This document shows, in pieces, positions 1-5,691 of a stretch of 6,812 bases of DNA. Location: positions 1 through 6,812 of the forward strand of contig CAMLPA010000177.1 in NCBI GenBank assembly GCA_946481605.1, in the 5' to 3' direction. Numbering within the stretch: position 1 is the first letter of the stretch; each line of letters starts with the position of its first letter. The stretch is from an uncultured Flavihumibacter sp. GTDB lineage: Bacteria; Bacteroidota; Bacteroidia; Chitinophagales; Chitinophagaceae. Below the pieces are notes generated by a model. The model did not search any database. It worked only from the letters and a program-made list of their open reading frames with translations, and was not told the origin of the DNA. Position numbers and translations under genes: made by a program.

Positions 1-914
1 CGGCTTACGCTGAATTTACAGCCGATAATTATGAAGCAGGAGTAGCTTACTTACAACAACACGACCTCCCCATCGTATTAAAAGCCGATGGACTTGCTGC
101 CGGCAAAGGCGTACTGATCTGCCAGAGCAGGGAAGAAGCCATCGCGGAATTTGAACAGATGATCCAGCACGCGAAATTCGGTTCCGCCAGTGCCAAAGTG
201 GTGGTGGAAGCATTTTTAGATGGGATTGAACTGAGTGTTTTCGCCCTTACCGATGGTAAAAACTACGTGCTGTTACCCGAAGCAAAAGATTATAAGCGCA
301 TCGGAGAAGGCGATTCCGGGTTAAATACCGGCGGCATGGGCGCAGTATCTCCTGTTCCTTTCGCGGATGCTGCATTTATGGAGATGGTGGAAGAGCGTAT
401 CGTGAAACCCACTATCGACGGGTTCTACAAAGAAAATATCGACTATACCGGGTTCGTATTCTTCGGATTGATTAAAGTGAAGGGCGAACCTTTCGTGATT
501 GAATACAACTGCCGCATGGGTGATCCCGAAACAGAAGTGGTGATGCCAAGACTGAAAACCGATCTCGTGACCTTGCTGGTAGCGGCCGCTAAAAAAGAAC
601 TCGACCAGGTAAAAGTGGAAGCTGATCCGCGCTTTGCGGTTACAACTATGGCCGTGAGCGGAGGTTATCCCGGGGATTATGGCAAGGGTTTTGTTATATC
701 GGGGCACGATGCAAATCTTCCCGAAGAAGCAGTGCTTTTCCATGCGGGCACTACGGAAAAAAACGGATCCGTGGTTACAGCAGGAGGAAGAGTACTCACA
801 GTTACGGCTTACGGCAACACCGTAAAAGAAGCGGCTGAACTTTCAAGATCATTCCTCGGCAAAGTAGACTTCGACGGAATGTATTTCAGAAAAGATATCG
901 GTTACGAATTCTAA
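1..914 (+). CDS. purD: Phosphoribosylamine-glycine ligase (GAR synthetase), 5' end missing
   Basis: This cytoplasmic enzyme joins glycine to 5-phosphoribosylamine using ATP, giving glycinamide ribonucleotide in de novo purine synthesis. The reading frame is open from base 3 to a TAA at 912-914 and gives 303 residues. The family is about 420-430 residues long, so roughly the first 120 (the N-terminal domain and the start) lie outside the window. Visible in order, numbered within the fragment: the ATP-grasp glycine-rich loop KADGLAAGKGV (27-37), an EAFLDGIELSVF strand (69-80), DYKRIGEGDSGLNTGGMGA (96-114), the metal-ligand segment IEYN (166-169) followed by CRMGDPETE (170-178), and the C-terminal domain with PGDY (223-226), FHAGT (246-250) and a GGRVL turn (261-265). 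No frameshift or lost motif is seen. It is followed by inverted repeats and a 158-base gap, so it is probably transcribed separately from mreB, at least in part. Identity is near certain. Confidence 0.97.
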   Translation, partial: AYAEFTADNYEAGVAYLQQHDLPIVLKADGLAAGKGVLICQSREEAIAEFEQMIQHAKFGSASAKVVVEAFLDGIELSVFALTDGKNYVLLPEAKDYKRIGEGDSGLNTGGMGAVSPVPFADAAFMEMVEERIVKPTIDGFYKENIDYTGFVFFGLIKVKGEPFVIEYNCRMGDPETEVVMPRLKTDLVTLLVAAAKKELDQVKVEADPRFAVTTMAVSGGYPGDYGKGFVISGHDANLPEEAVLFHAGTTEKNGSVVTAGGRVLTVTAYGNTVKEAAELSRSFLGKVDFDGMYFRKDIGYEF

Positions 915-928
915 ACAGTGCGGTAAAT

Positions 929-969
929 GGTTTCATCAGGCTGAAACCCTTGTAAACACACGGGTTTCA
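929..969 (+). terminator. Overlapping inverted repeats after purD, possible terminator or attenuator
   Basis: Fifteen bases after the purD stop, GGTTTCA (929-935) pairs perfectly with TGAAACC (942-948) around a 6-base loop. The same right arm, extended to TGAAACCC (942-949), also pairs perfectly with GGGTTTCA (962-969) around a 12-base loop, so the two hairpins exclude each other. A weaker third option pairs GTTTCA (964-969) with TGAAAC (989-994). The position suits a 3' end for purD mRNA. Neither stem is followed by a clear T run, so a standard intrinsic terminator is not shown. The terminator role is inference; the repeats themselves are read directly. Confidence 0.35.
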
Positions 970-1008
970 CAATACTTGTATAAAACCTTGAAACAACGAC
1001 CCGTAAAA

Positions 1009-1039
1009 TTGTATATTCGAATAATTTGCATCAATTTTG
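1009..1039 (+). promoter_or_regulatory. Candidate Bacteroidota-type promoter for mreB
   Basis: TTG at 1009-1011 and CAATTTTG at 1032-1039 are 20 bases apart. The housekeeping sigma factor of this phylum recognises a TTTG-like -33 box and a TAnnTTTG -7 box about 19-21 bases apart, so the match has one mismatch in the -7 box. Transcription would begin near 1046, leaving a leader of about 27 bases before the mreB ATG. A second -7-like sequence, ATAATTTG, is at 1021-1028 but has no well-spaced TTG upstream. The site is a pattern match in an AT-rich gap and has not been tested. Confidence 0.4.
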
Positions 1040-1072
1040 CATCATCCTTTCTAACCATCAGATTCCGAAAAA

Positions 1073-2098
1073 ATGGGATTATTTAACTTCCTGACTCAGG
1101 AAATTGCCATGGATCTGGGTACCGCGAATACCCTCATCATACATAACGACGAGATTGTAGTGAACGAACCTTCGATTGTAGCGCTTGACCGCAACAATCC
1201 GAAGTCGGTGCTGGCTGTGGGTAAACGCGCATTGATGATGCACGAAAAAACGCACGAGAGCATCCGCACCGTGCGCCCGTTGAAAGACGGGGTGATCGCC
1301 GATTTTAACGCTGCCGAACTCATGATACGGGAAATGATCAAAATGATCTATCCCAAAAAACCGCTCTTCCCCCCAAGCTGGCGGATGATGATCTGCATCC
1401 CCTCCAGCATTACGGAAGTGGAAAAAAGAGCCGTGCGCGACAGTGCCGAACAGGCCGGTGCCAAAGAAGTTTACCTGATCCACGAACCCATGGCTGCCGC
1501 ACTGGGTATCGGGATTGACGTGGAAGAGCCCGTAGGCAATATGATCATCGACATTGGCGGCGGTACCACCGGTATTACCGTGATCGCCCTCGCCGGTATC
1601 GTTTGCGACCAGAGTATCCGCATCGCGGGAGATGAATTCACCGCCGATATCATGGAAGCGCTCCGCCGTTACCATAGCCTGCTCATCGGGGAAAGAACCG
1701 CCGAACAGATCAAGATTCAGATCGGTGCCGCTATGAAGGACCTCGATAATCCACCGGATGACCTTCCCGTAAACGGACGCGACCTCGTGACCGGTATTCC
1801 AAAACAAATCATGGTTTCTTTCCAGGAAATCGCCGAAGCCCTCGACAAAAGCATCTTCAAAATTGAAGAAGCCATCCTGAAAGCGCTCGAAACCACACCG
1901 CCCGAACTCGCGGCGGATATCTACAGAAGGGGCTTGTACCTCACCGGTGGTGGTGCCCTGCTCCGTGGCCTCGACAAGCGCCTCAGCCAAAAAATCAAAC
2001 TGCCCGTTCACGTAGCCGACGATCCGCTGAAAAGCGTGGTGCGCGGTACCGGACTGGCCCTCAAACACTACGATAAGTACCCATTTGTTATGAGATAA
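1073..2098 (+). CDS. mreB: Rod shape-determining protein MreB (bacterial actin)
   Basis: This actin-like ATPase forms short membrane-bound filaments on the cytoplasmic face of the inner membrane and guides the RodA-PBP2 machinery. The protein has 341 residues, normal for the family. Visible motifs are the phosphate-1 loop MDLGTANTLI (13-22), HEPMAAALG (137-145) carrying the expected catalytic Glu138, the phosphate-2 loop DIGGGTT (160-166), the nucleotide-binding stretch GERTAEQIKIQIG (206-218) and the adenosine motif TGGGALLRG (291-299). The start MGLFNF is short and hydrophobic, as expected for membrane attachment. The ATG at 1073 places the first nucleotide loop where MreB proteins normally have it, and it follows an A-rich stretch rather than a Shine-Dalgarno sequence. 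Residue 167 is Gly, where most MreB sequences I know have Glu (GGGTTE). It is the first gene of the mreBCD-mrdA-rodA cluster. Confidence 0.98.
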   Translation: MGLFNFLTQEIAMDLGTANTLIIHNDEIVVNEPSIVALDRNNPKSVLAVGKRALMMHEKTHESIRTVRPLKDGVIADFNAAELMIREMIKMIYPKKPLFPPSWRMMICIPSSITEVEKRAVRDSAEQAGAKEVYLIHEPMAAALGIGIDVEEPVGNMIIDIGGGTTGITVIALAGIVCDQSIRIAGDEFTADIMEALRRYHSLLIGERTAEQIKIQIGAAMKDLDNPPDDLPVNGRDLVTGIPKQIMVSFQEIAEALDKSIFKIEEAILKALETTPPELAADIYRRGLYLTGGGALLRGLDKRLSQKIKLPVHVADDPLKSVVRGTGLALKHYDKYPFVMR

Positions 2099-2176
2099 TT
2101 TTGAACGTTGAATGACGGATGTCGAATTACGCTTCATCCAAAATTCAAAATTCAGAATTCAAAATCTAAAGAAACC
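2099..2176 (+). repeat. AT-rich mreB-mreC spacer with tandem heptamers and inverted repeats
   Basis: Between the mreB stop and the preferred mreC start lie 78 bases unlike the flanking coding DNA. At 2140-2167 there are four head-to-tail heptamers: AAAATTC, AAAATTC, AGAATTC and AAAATCT. AATTTTGAA (2097-2105, overlapping the mreB stop) is the exact reverse complement of TTCAAAATT (2144-2152). ATTTTGAA (2098-2105) can also pair with TTCAAAAT (2158-2165). Inside this, TTGAAT (2108-2113) pairs with ATTCAA (2143-2148), and GGATG (2117-2121) with CATCC (2135-2139). The repeats are read directly; any effect on mreC translation or message stability is inference. Confidence 0.7.
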
Positions 2177-3025
2177 GTGCGCAACATTTTCCTCTTCATC
2201 AGAAGATATGCCATCTTCCTTTTCTTCCTGGTGTTGCAGGTGGTGTCGCTTTCTTTACTTTTTTCCTACAATAAGTTTCACCAGGCCACTTTCATGGGAA
2301 TTTCCAATGAGGTGAGCGGTAAACTGAATTCCGAGTACAACGATGTGGAGCTGTATTTCAAACTCAAGCAGAAGAACAAGGAACTGCTGGAGGAGAACAA
2401 CCGGCTCCGCAACCAACTGGCCGTGAACTACGGGAAAAGAGATACTTCCGTCCAGGTAATCAGTGACACTGTCCGCATCGATAGTACCGGGTTCTACCGG
2501 AAATTCCTTTCGTTGCCCGCACAGGTGATCGACAACTCCACCTCGCGCCAGAGCAACTACCTGATGATAGACCGTGGCACCAACCAGGGCATCAAAAAAG
2601 ACATGGGCATTGTTTCCGCATCCGGGGTCGTTGGCACGGTGGTGGATGTGAGCAGCAACTATGCCGTGGTGATGAGCCTGCTGCACCGCCAGAGCCGCAT
2701 CAGCGCCAGCATTAAAAAGACTGGAGAAACCGGTTCAGTGGAGTGGGACGGTAAAAATCCACTGTTCATTACGCTGAAAGAGATTCCAAAAAGTGTTCAG
2801 TTGAAGAAAGGCGACAGCGTTGTAACGAGTCGTTATTCCGACCGTTTTCCGCCTGATGTGCTCGTTGGTACGGTGGAAGCGGTTACTTCCGAATCGGCCA
2901 GTAATTTTCATACAGTTAAACTGCGCACCTCCAATAACTTTTTCAACGTTCAATACGTCTATGCCATAGAGAATCTTGAAAAACGCGAACAGCAACAACT
3001 AAAGCAGGCAACAAGGAACCAATGA
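2177..3025 (+). CDS. mreC: Rod shape-determining protein MreC
   Basis: MreC is a bitopic inner-membrane protein whose periplasmic part binds and activates PBP2 and ties it to MreD, RodA and MreB. From the GTG at 2177 it has 282 residues: a short basic cytoplasmic start (MRNIFLFIRRY), one membrane helix (about 12-30), a coiled coil (about 55-82, rich in Lys, Glu, Leu and Asn), and the beta-rich MreC domain (about 110-265) with DRGTNQGIK (132-140), GVVGTV (150-155) and the late RFPPDVLVGTVE (223-234). The tail after 268 is rich in Gln. The frame stays open upstream to a TTG at 2108, but those 23 extra codons translate the repeat spacer and put odd polar residues before a typical MreC start, so GTG is preferred. 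The 3' end overlaps mreD by four bases (ATGA). Confidence 0.95.
   Translation: MRNIFLFIRRYAIFLFFLVLQVVSLSLLFSYNKFHQATFMGISNEVSGKLNSEYNDVELYFKLKQKNKELLEENNRLRNQLAVNYGKRDTSVQVISDTVRIDSTGFYRKFLSLPAQVIDNSTSRQSNYLMIDRGTNQGIKKDMGIVSASGVVGTVVDVSSNYAVVMSLLHRQSRISASIKKTGETGSVEWDGKNPLFITLKEIPKSVQLKKGDSVVTSRYSDRFPPDVLVGTVEAVTSESASNFHTVKLRTSNNFFNVQYVYAIENLEKREQQQLKQATRNQ
3013..3025 (+). promoter_or_regulatory. mreD ribosome binding site and ATGA overlap with mreC
   Basis: AAGGA (3013-3017), inside the last codons of mreC, sits four bases before the mreD ATG (3022-3024). The mreC stop TGA (3023-3025) shares the ATGA. This arrangement normally couples translation by ribosomes finishing mreC, which would keep MreC and MreD in balance. 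It is one of the few Shine-Dalgarno-like sites in the window. The coupling itself is inferred from the geometry. Confidence 0.6.
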
Positions 3026-3555
3026 GTGAACTTCTGAAAAATATCATCCGTTACGTGGTGTTCCTGTTGGTGCAGGTATTTGTACTGAACAATATTCCCC
3101 CACTGCACCAGTTCGTGGTCCCTTATCTTTATTTTCTTTTCATCTTATGGCTGCCCTTCCACATCAACCGTTTCGGGCTGTTGCTGATCGGTTTCCTGTT
3201 TGGACTGAGCATGGATGCTTTCACCAAAACGCCTGGTCTTCATGCCGCGGCCTGCGTGCTCATCGCTTATATCCGGCCATTCATCATTAACCTGCTTACC
3301 TCCCGTGATACCGCTGAATTCAATTATGTGTCTCCTTCCGCTAAAAGTATGGGTTGGGCGCCTTACGCTACCTACGCCCTCGTGCTTACGCTGATGCACC
3401 ATACCTGGATGGTATTGCTGGAATGGATGCAGTTCGGAACTTTTCTGTATTTTATCGGAAAAGTAGCGGCAACCACCGGCATCAGTTTCCTGATGATCAT
3501 GCTGGTTGAAATGCTTTTTCCAAGAAAACAAAGGTTCCGTACCAATACTGCATAA
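3022..3555 (+). CDS. mreD: Rod shape-determining protein MreD
   Basis: MreD is a small polytopic inner-membrane protein of the elongasome that partners MreC and moderates activation of PBP2 by MreC. The 177 residues are mostly hydrophobic, with about five or six membrane segments (roughly 8-23, 32-46, 52-67, 74-92, 114-134 and 147-165). The most family-like stretch is GFLFGLSMDAFTKTPGLHAA (57-76), where MreD proteins carry a Gly/Asp-containing loop followed by GLHA. The length is close to the usual 160-180. The start is fixed by the ATGA overlap with mreC and the AAGGA before it. MreD is poorly conserved in sequence, so part of the assignment comes from its place between mreC and mrdA. The tail (167-177) is basic, as expected for a cytoplasmic end. 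Confidence 0.93.
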   Translation: MSELLKNIIRYVVFLLVQVFVLNNIPPLHQFVVPYLYFLFILWLPFHINRFGLLLIGFLFGLSMDAFTKTPGLHAAACVLIAYIRPFIINLLTSRDTAEFNYVSPSAKSMGWAPYATYALVLTLMHHTWMVLLEWMQFGTFLYFIGKVAATTGISFLMIMLVEMLFPRKQRFRTNTA

Positions 3556-3588
3556 CTTACTTCGCACTGAAATAAACCTGTTCGCAGC

Positions 3589-5688
3589 ATGTCTGTATTC
3601 AATCAATCTAGGAGTAATGTGGTCCGGGTGATTTTCCTGGCCATGTTCCTCATCATCGTGGTGCGGCTCTTCACCCTCCAGGTGCTTACCAGTAAGTACC
3701 AGAAGCTGGCGGAAGACAACGCGCTGCTCATTAAGACGGTTTACCCCGACCGCGGTATCATATACGACCGCAATGGAAAAGCCATTCTCAACAATTCCCG
3801 CGCTTACGACCTGATGATTACGCCGGCGCAACTAAAGAACCCGGATACGCTTACACTTTGCAGGTTACTCGGCATAGATACGGCGGAATTCAAACAACGG
3901 GTGATCACCGCAGTTCTGAAGAATGGAAGGTACCGCCCATCCGTTTTCCAGGGGCTGCTTTCAGCGGAACAATACGCCGGTATCAATGAGAACATCTGGA
4001 AGTTCACGGGTTTCGACCTGCTGCAACGTCCCATCCGGCAGTACCCGTACAATGTAGGGGCGCATATTTTCGGTTACGTGGGAGAGGTGGATTCCGCGGC
4101 CATCAGGCGTTCCAACTATTTCTACCGCATGGGTGATTATATCGGGAAGTCGGGACTGGAAAACACCTATGAATCTGTATTGATGGGACAGCGTGGGGTG
4201 GAAGTGCTCATTAAAGACAACAGGAACAGGATACAGGGCTCCTACGAGAACAAACGTTACGATACGCAGGCCGTGGCGGGAAGAAACCTCCGCACTTACC
4301 TTGATGTGGACCTGCAGGTGATGGCAGAAAAAATGATCGCCAACAAAGTAGGCGCGGTGGTTGCCATTGAACCGAAAACTGGCGGTATCATCGCCATGGC
4401 TTCCGGTCCCACTTTCGATCCCAACATGCTCACGGGCAGCGATGGTAAGAAGAACCTTAACAGGATGTTGCTGGATGTAGCCGCACCACTGATGAATAGG
4501 GGAATCAAAGGGCAGTATCCTCCTGGCTCAACGTTTAAGCCGCTTCAGGCGCTCGTAGCACTGGATGAAGGCATCATCACCCCTGCCTTCGGCTACCCCT
4601 GCTCGGGAAGGTATTACGCCTGCGGACACGGTAAACCCGCCTGTACCCACAGCAATGCCGGACACGCTGCCAACCTTCGCCTCGCCATCGCGAACTCCTG
4701 TAACTCTTATTTCTCGCATATCTACCGGATGAGTGTTGATAATCCGGCCCTCGGAGGCGTGAAAAACGGGTACCATAAATGGGCCGAATACATGGACCAC
4801 ATGGGCCTGGGACATACCTTGGGTGTAGACCTGCCCAGCGAAGACAAAGGCAATATTCCAGATACCGCCAAATACAACGCTACCTATCGCGGCGCCTGGA
4901 ACTCCTGCACAAACCTCACATTAGGAATCGGCCAGGATATGATGACCGCAACGCCGTTACAATTGGCCAACGCAATGTGCATCATCGCGAATAAAGGGTA
5001 CTATTATATTCCGCATATTGTTGAAAAGATAGAAGGCGAAACTAAGGCAGATACTTTGCTGAATAAATACCGCGTAAAACAGACGCCACTGGTAAACCTT
5101 TCAAACGATACGTATGAAGCGGTAATGGATGGTATGCAGGACGTGGTAATCAGCGGTACAGCTATTTCTGCCGCAATCCCAGGCATCAACGTCTGCGCGA
5201 AAACAGGTACGGCACAGAACAGAAGGTACATCGACGGAAAAGTGGTGGAACTGAAAGACAACGCGGTGTTCGTTTGTTTCGCGCCCCGCGAGGATCCGAA
5301 AATCGCCATTGCCGTAGTAGTGGAGAATGCCGGTTATGGCGGAACCTGGGGCGGCCCCATCGCCTCCATTATGATGGAGAAATACCTGAACGATACCCTT
5401 CGTCCGGAAAGGATCAAAAAAATGGAAGAAGTGGCCAATGCGAACCTGATGCCCTGGTACCTGAAAAGACTTCAGTTCAAGGCCGACTCCGTTCGTGCCT
5501 ACAAGTGGCTGGAAGCATACAAAGACAGCTCCATGCTGAAAAGGTTCTTCGAGAACAACAGGGTGAAAACCGATTCCACCAAAAAGCCTGAAACGCCGAA
5601 GAAAGAAGGTGGTCAAACTTTTACCAACAGGATTGTTTTTGTGAAGCCCGATGAAAAATATTTTTCTTCCAAAACCTTATCCGCATAA
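3589..5688 (+). CDS. mrdA: Penicillin-binding protein 2, elongasome transpeptidase
   Basis: PBP2 is the class B penicillin-binding protein that cross-links new side-wall peptidoglycan and works as a pair with RodA. It has 699 residues. In order: a short cytoplasmic start, one membrane anchor (about 11-31), the dimerisation/pedestal domain with PDRGIIYDRNG (53-63) and GDYIGKSGLENTYE (182-195), and the transpeptidase domain with active-site STFK (Ser314, Lys317), the SxN motif SCN (370-372) and KTGT (538-541). All three catalytic motifs are intact. Between the first two is a Cys/His-rich segment (Cys338, Cys345, His347, Cys352, His354, His359) that may bind metal. A lysine-rich tail of about 90 residues follows the catalytic domain, making it longer than the roughly 630-residue E. 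coli protein. The ATG at 3589 gives MSVFNQSRS, a familiar start in this phylum; an internal GTG at 3619 has AGGAG upstream but would remove it. It lies 33 bases after mreD and 3 before rodA. Confidence 0.97.
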   Translation: MSVFNQSRSNVVRVIFLAMFLIIVVRLFTLQVLTSKYQKLAEDNALLIKTVYPDRGIIYDRNGKAILNNSRAYDLMITPAQLKNPDTLTLCRLLGIDTAEFKQRVITAVLKNGRYRPSVFQGLLSAEQYAGINENIWKFTGFDLLQRPIRQYPYNVGAHIFGYVGEVDSAAIRRSNYFYRMGDYIGKSGLENTYESVLMGQRGVEVLIKDNRNRIQGSYENKRYDTQAVAGRNLRTYLDVDLQVMAEKMIANKVGAVVAIEPKTGGIIAMASGPTFDPNMLTGSDGKKNLNRMLLDVAAPLMNRGIKGQYPPGSTFKPLQALVALDEGIITPAFGYPCSGRYYACGHGKPACTHSNAGHAANLRLAIANSCNSYFSHIYRMSVDNPALGGVKNGYHKWAEYMDHMGLGHTLGVDLPSEDKGNIPDTAKYNATYRGAWNSCTNLTLGIGQDMMTATPLQLANAMCIIANKGYYYIPHIVEKIEGETKADTLLNKYRVKQTPLVNLSNDTYEAVMDGMQDVVISGTAISAAIPGINVCAKTGTAQNRRYIDGKVVELKDNAVFVCFAPREDPKIAIAVVVENAGYGGTWGGPIASIMMEKYLNDTLRPERIKKMEEVANANLMPWYLKRLQFKADSVRAYKWLEAYKDSSMLKRFFENNRVKTDSTKKPETPKKEGGQTFTNRIVFVKPDEKYFSSKTLSA

Positions 5689-5691
5689 ATT

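Noticed and set aside
1079..2137. A 352-codon open frame on the - strand across all of mreB
   Set aside because: It is an exact shadow of a gene with unmistakable MreB motifs; its product is His/Phe/Gly-rich with no recognisable domain. Codon bias of the sense gene explains the lack of stops.
2140..2167. The heptamer tract as a CRISPR array or an insertion sequence end
   Set aside because: The units are 7 bases with no spacers, there is no transposase or target duplication, and the total tract is 28 bases.
2112..2315. A 67-codon + strand frame overlapping the mreC start
   Set aside because: Most of it is the mreC membrane-helix DNA read out of frame, giving a Ser/Phe/Trp-rich peptide. Its ATG at 2112 is in the repeat spacer.
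3556..3588. A promoter or terminator between mreD and mrdA
   Set aside because: The 33 bases hold no TTG/TAnnTTTG pair and no stem-loop; mrdA is most simply read from the mre transcript.
3610..3621. An AGGAG followed by GTG (3619) as an alternative mrdA start
   Set aside because: It would remove the MSVFNQSRS start that looks conserved in this phylum, where Shine-Dalgarno sequences are not a reliable guide. The ATG at 3589 is kept.
3145..3831. A 228-codon - strand frame across mreD and the start of mrdA
   Set aside because: The product is rich in His, Gln and charged residues with no fold signature, and it lies opposite two well-supported genes.
5101..5616. A 171-codon - strand frame inside mrdA
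   Set aside because: It lies opposite the KTGT region of PBP2 and has no independent motif or promoter; it is a shadow frame.
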